Shown in pieces: positions 1-8,242 of a stretch of DNA of 47,371 nucleotides. The DNA comes from Chitinophagales bacterium. Lineage in GTDB: Bacteria > Bacteroidota > Bacteroidia > Chitinophagales > Chitinophagaceae. The stretch lies in the NCBI GenBank assembly GCA_015654595.1, contig JAATGQ010000102.1, positions 1 through 47,371 on the forward strand. Direction: 5' to 3'. Positions within the stretch are counted from its first letter, which is position 1; every line of letters begins with the position of its first letter. The notes below the pieces were generated by a model. That model did no database searches. It was not told the origin of the DNA and saw only the letters and a list, made by a program, of their open reading frames with translations. The translations under genes were made by a program, and so were the position numbers.

Positions 1-478
1 AATTGAAGATCGAGACGAGGCCGATGACTTCCAGACCCGCCTGGCGCAGGATCTCGACTACCTGCAGACTGCTTTTCCCCGTAGAAATAAGGTCTTCGAT
101 CACGACGACGGGCTGTCCGGGCTGGTAGTGGCCTTCAATCTGCTGACCGAGGCCATGTTCCTTTGGCTTGCTGCGAACATAGACATAAGGCAGTTTCAGC
201 TGATCGGCGGCCATGGCGCCCCAGGCGATCCCGGCGGTGGCTACGCCGGCAAGCAGGCCTGCTGCGGGGAATTGGGCGAAGAGAACATTGCACATTTCCG
301 ACTTGATAAAGTCCCGGATATAGGGGAAGGACAGCACTTTCCGGTTGTCGCAATAGATCGGGCTTTTCCAGCCGGAAGACCAGGTGAAAGGTTCTCTCAC
401 GTTCAGGCGGATCGCCTGTACCTGCAGCAGCTTTTCGGCTACGGCACGTTCGTTGGTGGTAATAATTTTCTCAGCCAT
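1..478 (-). CDS. pyrE: Orotate phosphoribosyltransferase (3' end outside window)
   Basis: Transfers orotate onto PRPP to give orotidine monophosphate, the fifth step of de novo pyrimidine synthesis, in the cytosol. The 159 visible codons begin MAEKIITTNERAVAEKLLQV and contain the PRPP-binding loop VVVIEDLISTGKSS at residues 124-137, the family signature. The family is about 210 residues long, so roughly 50 C-terminal residues lie beyond base 1. The ATG at 478 is the first start in frame with the conserved N-terminus. The gene is divergent from the Nudix gene starting at 535, and it sits near pyrR and pyrB, which fits a pyrimidine neighbourhood. Truncation is due only to the window edge. Confidence 0.93.
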   Translation of the reverse strand, partial: MAEKIITTNERAVAEKLLQVQAIRLNVREPFTWSSGWKSPIYCDNRKVLSFPYIRDFIKSEMCNVLFAQFPAAGLLAGVATAGIAWGAMAADQLKLPYVYVRSKPKEHGLGQQIEGHYQPGQPVVVIEDLISTGKSSLQVVEILRQAGLEVIGLVSIFN

Positions 479-534
479 GGTGCGAAAGTAGGTAAAGTTT
501 GCGGGTTTCGTATCTTGCAGACAATTCTAGCGCC

Positions 535-1164
535 ATGTATATCAAAATCTACTTTGACCAGCGGCCCTTGTTCCTTTGCGATGAAATGACCGATGAGATC
601 CGCGGGTATGCGCATCATGACGATGCTGTGTTGATCGATGAATTTTCTCACCATGCAGTAAATGCGATGATCCATGAGATGCGCCGTCCGAAAGTACATG
701 CGGGGATCTTTATTCATTCCAATCTGGAAGAGCTGAAGCACGCGTTCTGGAAAAAGTTTACCCTGATCCTGGCAGGCGGAGGACTGGTGGTAAATGGAAA
801 AGGAGAATATCTGTTCATCTACCGGCGGGAGAAATGGGATCTGCCAAAGGGCAAGCTGGATGAAGGGGAGACGATCGAACAATGCGCTTTACGGGAGGTC
901 GAAGAAGAGACGGGATTAAAACGCGTCGTGTTGGACGGTCCGCTGCTGGTGACCTGGCATACCTACGAAGACCACGGCCATCATATATTGAAGGAATCGC
1001 ATTGGTTCCGGATGAAGGCGGCAGACGGCCAGCCCGTCAAACCGCAGCTGGAAGAGCAGATCACCGAACTGCGATGGGTAAAGCCAGATCAGATGGCGCC
1101 CTTGCTAAAGAATACCTTTCCCTCTATAGTCGATGTGATAAAGACCGCCGGACTTACTTTTTAA
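535..1164 (+). CDS. Nudix hydrolase with N-terminal extension
   Basis: Hydrolyses a nucleoside diphosphate linked to another group; the substrate cannot be told from sequence. The 209-residue product has a complete Nudix box from about G106 to L128 (GKLDEGE...REVEEETGL), matching Gx5Ex7REUxEExGU. About 75 residues precede the Nudix fold, longer than in minimal MutT-like enzymes. The ATG at 535 is preferred over an upstream in-frame non-ATG start at 499, because the residues before it look like leader sequence. It is divergent from pyrE and convergent with the thioesterase gene, whose end it overlaps by 11 bases. Confidence 0.88.
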   Translation: MYIKIYFDQRPLFLCDEMTDEIRGYAHHDDAVLIDEFSHHAVNAMIHEMRRPKVHAGIFIHSNLEELKHAFWKKFTLILAGGGLVVNGKGEYLFIYRREKWDLPKGKLDEGETIEQCALREVEEETGLKRVVLDGPLLVTWHTYEDHGHHILKESHWFRMKAADGQPVKPQLEEQITELRWVKPDQMAPLLKNTFPSIVDVIKTAGLTF

Positions 1165-1579
1165 GTATGGCCACCGTCAGCCTGCTGATACAAACCAGCC
1201 GGTCTTCGCCGTCGACGATACGGATATCCCATACATGCGTGGTTTTCCCGATATGAACGGGGACGGCCGTTCCATATACAAAACCATCTTTTACTCCGCG
1301 GATATGATTGGCATTGATCTCGAGACCGACGCAGTGGTATTGTCCAGGGTCGACGATAAGCGCAGAGCCTACACTGCCCAGCGTTTCGGCCAGGGCTGCA
1401 GACGCTCCGCCATGCAGCAGGCCAAAGGGTTGACGCGTGCGTTCGTCGACCGGCATCCTTCCTTTTAAATAGTTTTCGCCTACTTCGGTCATTTCCATGC
1501 CGAGATGACCGCCCAGCGAATGAACGCCCAGCGGCTGAAGTTCTTGGGCGGTTACTCCAGGGTTGAACCAGATGGACAT
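1154..1579 (-). CDS. Hotdog-fold acyl-CoA thioesterase (PaaI/MenI-like)
   Basis: Predicted to hydrolyse an acyl- or aroyl-CoA thioester. The 141-residue product carries the hotdog signature LLHGGASAALAETLGS at about residues 54-69, with the HGG turn and the following Glu in the catalytic position of the 4-hydroxybenzoyl-CoA thioesterase/MenI/PaaI group. Starting at ATG 1579 gives the usual family length. It begins 5 bases after the coaD stop, so it is probably the last gene of the pyrR-pyrB-coaD operon. Its end overlaps the convergent Nudix gene. Menaquinone synthesis (DHNA-CoA hydrolysis) is a reasonable role in this phylum, but it is inferred only. Confidence 0.85.
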   Translation of the reverse strand: MSIWFNPGVTAQELQPLGVHSLGGHLGMEMTEVGENYLKGRMPVDERTRQPFGLLHGGASAALAETLGSVGSALIVDPGQYHCVGLEINANHIRGVKDGFVYGTAVPVHIGKTTHVWDIRIVDGEDRLVCISRLTVAILKK

Positions 1580-1584
1580 AGGCT

Positions 1585-2061
1585 TTATTTTTTCGCTTGT
1601 AAAGATCGGGCGACAACCTCAGGTAAGAAGGGCAGAACGTCTCCTCCGTTTTTCCAGACGTCCCTGATCAGCGTAGAGGCGACAGAAGTATATTGCGGAA
1701 GACAGGTTAAGAAGATCGTCTCGATATTCTTGTCGAGGCTGCGGTTCATATCCGCGATGGCCTTTTCATATTCGAAATCGTTGACATACCGGATACCTCT
1801 CAGAATAAACCGGGCTCCTACGTCCTGGCAGCAGCGGACGGTGAGCCCTTCGTAAATAATAGCTTCTACTTTGGAGGTATCCTTGTAGATCTCCCTGATC
1901 CAGGCAAGCCGCTGTTCATCGGAGAACATCGGGACCTTGTTGACATTGCGGCCAATGCCGATATAGAGTTTGTCGAACAGCGGCAGTGACCGGTCGATAA
2001 TATCAAGATGCCCAATAGTGATGGGATCGAAGGTTCCGGGGAAAAGGCCGATTCGATTCAT
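1585..2061 (-). CDS. coaD: Phosphopantetheine adenylyltransferase
   Basis: Transfers AMP from ATP to 4'-phosphopantetheine to form dephospho-CoA, the penultimate step of CoA synthesis. The product begins MNRIGLFPGTFDPITIGH, the classic CoaD N-terminus with the TxGH nucleotidyltransferase motif at residues 15-18. The second motif appears near the C-terminus as VASTLIRD. The length of 158 residues is typical. I use ATG 2061; an in-frame TTG two codons upstream is less likely. It lies 27 bases after pyrB and 5 bases before the thioesterase, consistent with co-transcription. Confidence 0.95.
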   Translation of the reverse strand: MNRIGLFPGTFDPITIGHLDIIDRSLPLFDKLYIGIGRNVNKVPMFSDEQRLAWIREIYKDTSKVEAIIYEGLTVRCCQDVGARFILRGIRYVNDFEYEKAIADMNRSLDKNIETIFLTCLPQYTSVASTLIRDVWKNGGDVLPFLPEVVARSLQAKK

Positions 2062-2088
2062 AAGCAAGTCGCAGTTATTAGTGAAAAA

Positions 2089-3024
2089 TTACTGTTGTTT
2101 TGCTGAGCCGCCAGCCAGCAGGTATAACACGGCCATCCTCACGGCAACCCCATTCTCCACCTGGTGCAGAATGATGGATTGTTTGCTGTCTGCGGCATCG
2201 CTATCCAGTTCGACGCCCCGGTTGATAGGACCGGGATGCATGATCACTATTTCTTTTTGAAGACTGTCCAGTAAGCGCTTATTCACTCCATACGCCAGGC
2301 TGTATTCCCGCAGGGAGGAGAACAGCGGCTGATTTTGCCGTTCCAGCTGAATACGAAGCACGTTGGCGACGTCGCACCATTCGAGCGCTTTTTTCAGGTT
2401 GTATTCGACTCTGACATCGAAGGCTTCCTGGATATGAACCGGGATAAGCGTCGGCGGGCCGGCGAGCATTACCTCGGCGCCCATTTTCTTCAGCAGGTAG
2501 ATATTGCTGAGCGCAACGCGGGAGTGCATGATGTCTCCGATGATCGCCACCTTTTTCCCTTCCAGACCACCCAGCTTTTCACGGATGGAAAAGGCGTCCA
2601 GCAGCGCCTGGGTGGGGTGTTCGTTGATGCCGTCGCCGGCATTGACGATCGCGGCAGGGATATGCTTGGCCAGGAAATGCGGGGCTCCGCTGGCGCTATG
2701 CCGCATGACGACCAGGTCCACTTTCATCGAAAGGATATTATTGACCGTATCCAGCAGCGTTTCGCCTTTGGCGGCAGAAGAACCGGAAGCGGTAAAATTG
2801 ATCGTGTCCGCGGAGAGTCTTTTTTCGGCCAGCTCGAAGGAGATGCGGGTTCTGGTCGAGTTCTCATAAAAGAGATTCACGATGGTGACATCCCGAAGGG
2901 TCGGCACCTTTTTAATAGGGCGTTGCAGGACTTCCTTGAACTGGGTGGCAGTATCTAAAATGAGTTGAATATCACCGGATTGGAGATCTCTAATGCCAAG
3001 AAGATGTTTGGTGCTTAGTTGCAT
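2089..3024 (-). CDS. pyrB: Aspartate carbamoyltransferase catalytic subunit
   Basis: Condenses carbamoyl phosphate with aspartate to carbamoyl-aspartate, the committed step of pyrimidine synthesis. The 311-residue product has the carbamoyl-phosphate motif STRTR at residues 56-60 (NSTRTRISFELAEKRL) and the HPTQALLDAF motif, both diagnostic for the family. No regulatory subunit pyrI follows. It lies 24 bases downstream of pyrR and upstream of coaD. With PyrR as the first gene, the operon is probably pyrimidine-responsive. Confidence 0.96.
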   Translation of the reverse strand: MQLSTKHLLGIRDLQSGDIQLILDTATQFKEVLQRPIKKVPTLRDVTIVNLFYENSTRTRISFELAEKRLSADTINFTASGSSAAKGETLLDTVNNILSMKVDLVVMRHSASGAPHFLAKHIPAAIVNAGDGINEHPTQALLDAFSIREKLGGLEGKKVAIIGDIMHSRVALSNIYLLKKMGAEVMLAGPPTLIPVHIQEAFDVRVEYNLKKALEWCDVANVLRIQLERQNQPLFSSLREYSLAYGVNKRLLDSLQKEIVIMHPGPINRGVELDSDAADSKQSIILHQVENGVAVRMAVLYLLAGGSAKQQ

Positions 3025-3048
3025 TAGAACGCGAAATTAGGGGATTTT

Positions 3049-3597
3049 TTATAATAATGTCACTTCATCTTTTCCATCCTTTTCTTTCCAGTAAACTTTG
3101 ACTTTCTGGGTGATGATGGAGTCGATAGACTTTCCGGTATAATCCGCCTGTATCGGCAGCTGACGGCTGAACCGGCGGTCGATCAGCACGCAAAGCTCGA
3201 CTTTGGACGGGCGGCCAAAATCCAGCAAAGCGTCCAGCGCGGCCCGGATGGTACGCCCCGTCCAGAGCACATCGTCGATCAGCACGACTTGTTTATTCTC
3301 GATGGAAAAAGGGATATCGGTCTTGTTCAGCTCGTGAAGACCAGTACGGACGTCGTCTCTGTAAAAGGTAATGTCCAGTTTGCCATACAAAATAGCGGCA
3401 GGATCAACCTGGGTCTTTAATTGCTGTACGACCCGGTCGGAAAAGTAAATACCTCTGGGCTGGATACCGATGAGGACGGTATTTTCCAGGTCGAGGTGAT
3501 TTTCCAGCAATTGATGCGTCAAACGCTGTATCGTGATCCCCAATTGCTGCTCATTCAGAATGGTCTTCAAGAAAAAATTTTTATAAAAATAGGGCAT
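3049..3597 (-). CDS. pyrR: PyrR-type phosphoribosyltransferase / pyrimidine regulator
   Basis: PyrR proteins bind pyr mRNA in response to UMP and often have uracil phosphoribosyltransferase activity. The PRPP loop is clear: VVLIDDVLWTGRTIRAAL. RIDSIITQ-like and C-terminal VKVYWKEKDG segments follow. Starting at ATG 3597 gives 182 residues, the usual PyrR length; homologous sequence seems to begin only around TTG 3570 (KTILNEQQLG). Reading upstream to 3624 would put the start inside a large palindrome that overlaps the likely promoter, so 3597 or 3570 is favoured. It leads the pyrR-pyrB-coaD-thioesterase operon. In this phylum it may act at DNA or RNA level, which is not shown here. Confidence 0.9.
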   Translation of the reverse strand: MPYFYKNFFLKTILNEQQLGITIQRLTHQLLENHLDLENTVLIGIQPRGIYFSDRVVQQLKTQVDPAAILYGKLDITFYRDDVRTGLHELNKTDIPFSIENKQVVLIDDVLWTGRTIRAALDALLDFGRPSKVELCVLIDRRFSRQLPIQADYTGKSIDSIITQKVKVYWKEKDGKDEVTLL

Positions 3598-3608
3598 GTA
3601 GGGGAGAT

Positions 3609-3646
3609 GGACAAATGGTGTCATATAAATATGACACCATTTGTCC
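3609..3646. promoter_or_regulatory. 18-bp-arm perfect palindrome at the pyrR promoter
   Basis: The left arm 3609-3626 (GGACAAATGGTGTCATAT) and right arm 3629-3646 are exact reverse complements, separated by only two bases. The palindrome begins 2 bases downstream of a -7 box (3649-3656, minus strand) and ends 11 bases before ATG 3597, so it covers the expected transcription start. That position fits a repressor operator, or a 5'-UTR hairpin. It could instead serve as a 3' hairpin of the upstream barrel gene, but no T-tract follows in that direction. Confidence 0.75.
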
Positions 3647-3648
3647 GG

Positions 3649-3656
3649 CAAAAATA
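3649..3656 (-). promoter_or_regulatory. -7 promoter box for pyrR operon
   Basis: TATTTTTG on the minus strand matches the Bacteroidota consensus TAnnTTTG. Transcription would start about 7 bases downstream, near 3642, inside the palindrome. No clear -33 TTTG is present, suggesting dependence on other factors. Confidence 0.5.
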
Positions 3657-3668
3657 CAAACTATAAAA

Positions 3669-4256
3669 CTACTTTCCTGTCTTGAACAGCGTGTACGTAA
3701 CACCCAGCTGGAAGACGCTGTTACGGATAGATCCATTGCTGCCGGTGGTAGACCGGTCTTCTACATTGGAGATACCCAGGTTATAGCGGAAGTCAATTCC
3801 GACTGGTGTTTCAGGAATGTGGAAACCCAATCCGAATGCCCATGCAAATTCAGCGGATTTGATCGCGTCCGAAATGTCATAAGTGACACGCGGCTGCTTG
3901 TCCTTTGCTGAAAGCAGGAAGCCGACCTGGGGACCAGTCATGATGGATACGCCGGCGCCGACATTGTAGCTCAGCAGAAGCGGTACATTCAGATAGTTCA
4001 GGTGATTGCTCTCATCGACGTCTTTGAACTTAGCGCCTTCTGCGCTGTACACCAGCTCAGGACGAAAGCTCAATCTATCCGCGATGCCAAGCTTGGCATA
4101 AGCACCGACGTTGTAGCCAACGAGGAGCTTTGCATCCTGTGCATCCGAACCGGAAAAATTGTTGAAGTTAAACCCGCCTTTAACGCCAAACTGGAACTGG
4201 GCGTTAGCGGTAGCAAAAGAGATCCCTGCGAGAATGACTAATAAGAGTTTTTTCAT
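3669..4256 (-). CDS. PorT/OmpA-like outer-membrane beta-barrel protein
   Basis: Predicted eight-stranded outer-membrane barrel of the family often annotated as PorT or outer membrane protein beta-barrel domain 2. The 195-residue precursor has a signal peptide MKKLLLVILAGISFATANA followed by QFQFGVKGGFNFNNFSG. It then has alternating amphipathic strands (VGYNVGAYAKLGI, LSFRPELVYSAEGAKF, YLNVPLLLSYNV) and ends in a strand with LGVTYTLF. The specific function is unknown; members are often structural or adhesin-like. It is monocistronic, with its own -7 box upstream, and ends 13 bases before the pyrR promoter box. Confidence 0.88.
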   Translation of the reverse strand: MKKLLLVILAGISFATANAQFQFGVKGGFNFNNFSGSDAQDAKLLVGYNVGAYAKLGIADRLSFRPELVYSAEGAKFKDVDESNHLNYLNVPLLLSYNVGAGVSIMTGPQVGFLLSAKDKQPRVTYDISDAIKSAEFAWAFGLGFHIPETPVGIDFRYNLGISNVEDRSTTGSNGSIRNSVFQLGVTYTLFKTGK

Positions 4257-4287
4257 AATGATAGATTAAGTTTACGTTAATCGTGTG

Positions 4288-4295
4288 CAAATATA
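4288..4295 (-). promoter_or_regulatory. -7 promoter box for the beta-barrel gene
   Basis: TATATTTG on the minus strand, an exact match to TAnnTTTG. It places the transcription start near 4281, about 25 bases before the ATG at 4256. Confidence 0.55.
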
Positions 4296-4393
4296 AAACC
4301 AGATTCGAATGGACCATGCTACGCAAACAACGCTTTTTTATTGTGATACGGTTGAAAAAATATTCTATGTCAAAGAAGATCACCTTCCTTATA

Positions 4394-4428
4394 AAAGAAA
4401 GTCCCGGTCTTAGACCGGGACTTTCTTT
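4394..4428 (-). terminator. Intrinsic terminator of pruA
   Basis: The 17-bp perfect inverted repeat (4394-4410 and 4412-4428; GC-rich core GTCCCGGTCT) lies 4 bases beyond the pruA stop codon, and the distal arm ends in a T-rich run on the minus strand. No gene enters from the other side, so it serves pruA. Confidence 0.85.
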
Positions 4429-4431
4429 ATA

Positions 4432-6066
4432 CTATGCTTCCTGGAGGAAGGGATAACGATAATCGGTTGGCGGGACATAGGTCTCTTTGATCGTGCGGGC
4501 GCTCAGCCAGCGATAGAGGTTCAGGATAGAACCGGCCTTGTCGTTGGTGCCGGAAGCGCGTGCTCCGCCAAAAGGCTGTTGCCCGACGACGGCGCCCGTA
4601 GGCTTGTCGTTGATATAGAAATTACCGGCTGCATTACGCAGTTTATCGGTTGCCAGTTCGACGGCAGCACGGTCACGGGAAATGATAGAACCGGTGAGCG
4701 CGTAAGGCGAAGTCGTATCGATCAGCTGCAGCGTCTTTTCGAAGTCGGCGGGCTGATAAACATAGATCGTCAGCACAGGCCCAAAGATCTCTTCGCACAT
4801 AGTGACAAACAAAGGATCTTTGGCTTCGATAACCGTTGGTTCTACGAAGTAGCCTTTTGTCTTATCGCTGTTGCCGCCGACCAGGATCGTGGCTTTGGCA
4901 GGATCCTGCTTGGCCTTGGCGATATAAGAGCTGATCTTGTCAAAGCTTCTTTCATCGATGACGGCATTGATGAAGTTGGAGAAGTCTTCGACAGTTCCCA
5001 TTTTAAAGCTCTTGATACCTTCCACCAGTTTCTTCTTTACTTCTTCGGCGATATTGGCGGGAATATAAGCGCGGGATGCAGCAGAGCATTTCTGACCCTG
5101 GTATTCAAAGGCGCCGCGAAGAAGAGCCGTTGCTACGACGTCGACGTCAGCGCTTTCGTGGGCAAGAACGAAGTCTTTACCGCCTGTCTCACCTACGATA
5201 CGGGGATAGGTCCTGTAGTTGGCAATGTTTTCGCCGATCGTCTTATACATATGATTGAACGCCGCTGTGCTTCCGGTGAAGTGCAGACCTGCGAAATCCC
5301 TGTGTTTGAAAACGACATTGCCCAGGACGGGTCCGTCGACAAAGACGAGGTTGATCACGCCATCGGGAAGACCGGCTTCTTTCAGGACCTTCATGATCAT
5401 ATTAGCTGCAAAGACCTGTGTATAGGCGGGCTTCCAGATTACGGTGTTTCCGCAGAGAGCAGCCGAAGCAGGAAGGTTACCGGCGATAGCAGTGAAGTTG
5501 AAAGGAGTGATCGCGACGATAAACCCTTCCAGCGGACGCCATTCGAGGCGGTTGTGTACGCCGGGCGAGCTGACGGGCTGCGTACGGTAGATCTCGCTCA
5601 GGTAGTGAACGTTCCAGCGGAGGAAGTCGATGATCTCGCAGGCGCTGTCGATCTCGGCCTGGAATGCATTCTTGCTTTGTCCGAGCATCGTCGTCCCATT
5701 CATATAGGGTCGATATTTTGTGGCGATAAGATCGGCGGCTTTCAGAAACACTGCGGCTCTTTCTTCCCAGCAGAGGGCTGCCCATTTTGCCTTGGCCTGC
5801 AGCGCGGCATCAACGGCCTGTCTGACGTGTTCTTCACCACCTTCATGGAAATAGCCGAGGGTATGAGCGATCTCATGGGGTGGGCGGAGGGCGATCTTTT
5901 TGCCTGTTCGCACTTCCTGGCTGCCGATATACATCGGGATATCGTGTTCGACACTTTTCAATTCAGCGAGGACCTTCTTCAGCACTTCTTTTTCTTTGCT
6001 GCCGGGACCATAGCTGAGAACCGGTTCGTTGACCGGCGCCGGGTAGTTGAAATATCCTAAGCTCAT
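4432..6066 (-). CDS. pruA: L-glutamate gamma-semialdehyde (P5C) dehydrogenase
   Basis: NAD-dependent oxidation of glutamate semialdehyde / 1-pyrroline-5-carboxylate to glutamate, the second step of proline catabolism. The 544-residue product has the aldehyde dehydrogenase fold. The general base Glu293 is in VGETGGKDF and the nucleophile Cys327 in GQKCSAASR, with TPFNFTA and LHFTGSTAAF for NAD binding. The N-terminal ~50 residues (SLGYFNYPAPVNEPVLSYG) are typical of the single-domain PruA/RocA type. No proline dehydrogenase lies next to it, so this is not a PutA fusion or putA-pruA operon. A strong terminator follows. Confidence 0.95.
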   Translation of the reverse strand: MSLGYFNYPAPVNEPVLSYGPGSKEKEVLKKVLAELKSVEHDIPMYIGSQEVRTGKKIALRPPHEIAHTLGYFHEGGEEHVRQAVDAALQAKAKWAALCWEERAAVFLKAADLIATKYRPYMNGTTMLGQSKNAFQAEIDSACEIIDFLRWNVHYLSEIYRTQPVSSPGVHNRLEWRPLEGFIVAITPFNFTAIAGNLPASAALCGNTVIWKPAYTQVFAANMIMKVLKEAGLPDGVINLVFVDGPVLGNVVFKHRDFAGLHFTGSTAAFNHMYKTIGENIANYRTYPRIVGETGGKDFVLAHESADVDVVATALLRGAFEYQGQKCSAASRAYIPANIAEEVKKKLVEGIKSFKMGTVEDFSNFINAVIDERSFDKISSYIAKAKQDPAKATILVGGNSDKTKGYFVEPTVIEAKDPLFVTMCEEIFGPVLTIYVYQPADFEKTLQLIDTTSPYALTGSIISRDRAAVELATDKLRNAAGNFYINDKPTGAVVGQQPFGGARASGTNDKAGSILNLYRWLSARTIKETYVPPTDYRYPFLQEA

Positions 6067-6089
6067 CTTTGCTTTATTGTTTTATTGGA

Positions 6090-7185
6090 TTAATTACTTG
6101 TTGTTTCTTTTTCGCTCATCAGATAGGCTTTTATAAACCCATCCAGTTCGCCGTCCATTACGGGCTGTACATTGCCTACTTCAAAATCTGTCCGGTGGTC
6201 TTTGATCATCTTGTAAGGATGGAAGACATAGGACCGGATCTGAGACCCCCATTCGATCTTTTTCTTGGTCGAATTTGTGGCGTTCTTCAACTCCTCACGT
6301 TTTCTCAGCTCTTCTTCATACAGACGGCTTTTCAACATTTTCAGCGCCTTTTCGCGGTTTTCCCCCTGCGTACGGGCCTGCTGACATTCGACGATGATGC
6401 CGCTTGGAATATGTTTTAGCCGGACGGCAGTTTCCACCTTGTTGACGTTCTGTCCGCCCTTGCCGCCGCTGCGATAGAACTCCCATTCCAGATCTGCAGG
6501 ACTGACTTCGATCTCGATGCTGTCGTCTACCAGCGGGTAGACAAATACGGAAGCGAAAGAGGTATGCCTGCGCGCATTGGAATCGAAAGGCGAGATACGG
6601 ACCAGGCGGTGGACGCCGCTTTCGGCTTTCAAAAAGCCATAGGAAAAGGGGCCGTCGAACTGGATAGTAGCGCTTTTGATACCGGCGCCTTCACCTTCCT
6701 GCAGATCCAGTTCCGTTACGGACCAGCCCTGTTTTTCGCCGTACATCCGGTACATCCGCAACAGCATTTCTGCCCAGTCCTGACTTTCGGTACCGCCGGC
6801 GCCGGAGTTGATCTGCATTACGGCGGGCAGCTCATCCTCGGGCTGGTTAAGCGTACTCTTGAACTCCGCTTCCTCGATATGGACAAGGGCCTTGTCATAG
6901 GCTTCACGGGTCTCTTCTTCCGAGGCTTCCCCCGCTTTCCAGAAATCGAACAATACGGCAAAGTCCTCGACGGCAGATTCCACCGTCTCATACAATTTTA
7001 CCCAGTACTCGTTGAGTTTGATGTTCTTGAGGATCTCTGTAGCGCGCTTGTTGTCGTCCCAAAAACCGGGACTCAGCGAAAGCTGTTTTTCTTCATTGAT
7101 TTTGTATTGACGGTTGTCGACGTCAAAGAAACCTCCTCAGGACGGAAACACGGTCCCTCATAAGTTTGATCTGCTCTTGTGTCAT
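6090..7185 (-). CDS. prfB: Peptide chain release factor 2, programmed +1 frameshift
   Basis: RF2 recognises UAA and UGA stops and triggers peptide release. The open frame is split. Twenty codons from ATG 7185 ([20 protein letters not shown]) end at an in-frame TGA (7125-7123), after which the +1 frame continues from GAC 7124 to 6090. The site reads AGGAGGTTTCTTTGAC: a Shine-Dalgarno-like AGGAGG (7132-7137), slippery CTT, and TGA followed by C, the classic autoregulatory arrangement. The joined product is about 364 residues, with SPF ([14 protein letters not shown]) and GGQ ([16 protein letters not shown]) motifs. This is regulation, not a broken gene. A TACCTTTG -7 box lies at 7262-7269. Confidence 0.96.
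7122..7137 (-). promoter_or_regulatory. RF2 programmed frameshift site
   Basis: On the minus strand AGGAGG (7137-7132) sits just upstream of CTT (7128-7126), then TGA (7125-7123) and C (7122). Low RF2 slows decoding of the UGA, and the Shine-Dalgarno-like pairing with 16S rRNA pushes the ribosome into +1. Notably, AGGAGG is used here although this organism rarely uses such motifs at start codons. Confidence 0.93.
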
Positions 7186-7261
7186 ATATACTAGTTGATT
7201 TCCAAAGTTTTATATTGATAATTATCCAGATTCCGGACAATTTCAACTTTATTGGAAGCAG

Positions 7262-7269
7262 CAAAGGTA
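7262..7269 (-). promoter_or_regulatory. -7 promoter box for prfB
   Basis: TACCTTTG on the minus strand matches TAnnTTTG. The predicted start near 7255 gives a leader of about 70 bases before the prfB ATG. Confidence 0.5.
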
Positions 7270-7387
7270 AGGCGAAAATGTGAGTGCGGGGATGTCGAAA
7301 AAATCACATACCTTACTAATCCGTTCCTTTCTAAACATCTCCTGCGACTTTCCCTTTCCCAAACCAAAACCTTAAAACAACAATATT

Positions 7388-8134
7388 ATGAAAGCGGTTA
7401 TCAAAAAACTCTTTTTTGCTGCAAAAAATGCATCGCTGGTGTTTGAAAACAGGTTCGATAAGGATTTCTTAAATCCTGATGTGCCGAAACCCAAATGGGT
7501 TGGGCACTCGCAATGGAAATCGTATCTATATGAAATGGGGAACAAACCAGGAATGCGCATATTGGAGATCGGTAGTCGTGAAGTCACCGGCGAGTCGGAT
7601 GCGCGCGCGAATTTTTCGAAGGCTGAATACGTCGGTTTTGATTTTTACCCCGGCAGGAATGTGGATGTGGTAGGAGACGTACACAAACTGTCCTCTTATT
7701 TTAAAGAAGGAGAGCAGTTCGATATCATTTATTCATGCGCCTGCTTTGAACACTTTGCATTACCTTGGATCGTTGCCACCGAGATCGCGAAAATGCTGAA
7801 GGTCGGAGGCATCGTTTTTGTCGAAACGCATTTTTCTTTTGTCGCGCATCAGCGGCCCTGGAATTTTTTTCAATTCAGCGATATGGGCTTGAAGGCGCTG
7901 TTCAATGCCGCGCTCGGATTTGAGTGTATGGATGTGGGTATGTCGAATCCCATCGTAGGGCGGTTTTCTGCCCTGGCCGACGACTATTTAAAAAACAGGC
8001 CTTTACCCGGACTTTATTGCCATAGCGAGTATCTGGGGAAGAAAGTAAGAGAAGTAACGGATTTTGACTGGACAAAGGTCAACCTGCCGGAAGTGGTTGG
8101 GGAAACGGTGTATCCGGAGCCAACGGCCGTGTGA
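7388..8134 (+). CDS. Class I SAM-dependent methyltransferase
   Basis: Predicted methyltransferase of unknown substrate, 248 residues. The SAM-binding motif I appears as MRILEIGSREVTG around residues 56-68. The acidic post-I strand follows as YVGFDFYPG, and motif II/III as FDIIYSCACFEHF and MLKVGGIVFVETH. This layout resembles methyltransferases of polysaccharide or glycan clusters, but no glycosyltransferases are adjacent. It is transcribed alone, 109 bases ahead of the permease and divergent from prfB. Its base composition is slightly lower in GC than its neighbours. Function beyond methyl transfer is not assignable. Confidence 0.8.
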   Translation: MKAVIKKLFFAAKNASLVFENRFDKDFLNPDVPKPKWVGHSQWKSYLYEMGNKPGMRILEIGSREVTGESDARANFSKAEYVGFDFYPGRNVDVVGDVHKLSSYFKEGEQFDIIYSCACFEHFALPWIVATEIAKMLKVGGIVFVETHFSFVAHQRPWNFFQFSDMGLKALFNAALGFECMDVGMSNPIVGRFSALADDYLKNRPLPGLYCHSEYLGKKVREVTDFDWTKVNLPEVVGETVYPEPTAV

Positions 8135-8242
8135 AACCGAACGCCCACTGTATCGTAAGCGGACAACTATAAAAATCTCATTACATAAATTATTGATTTT
8201 TAGCAAATTGAGAACAGGCATCTTTTTGGTGTATTCCCTGCC

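Noticed and set aside
4579..6060. A 493-codon open frame on the plus strand over pruA
   Set aside because: It lies opposite a gene with every pruA motif; its translation has no family match and is an effect of GC-biased codon use.
6090..7185. prfB as a frameshifted pseudogene
   Set aside because: The break has the complete CTT-TGA-C recoding signal with an upstream AGGAGG, which is the normal regulatory form of this gene.
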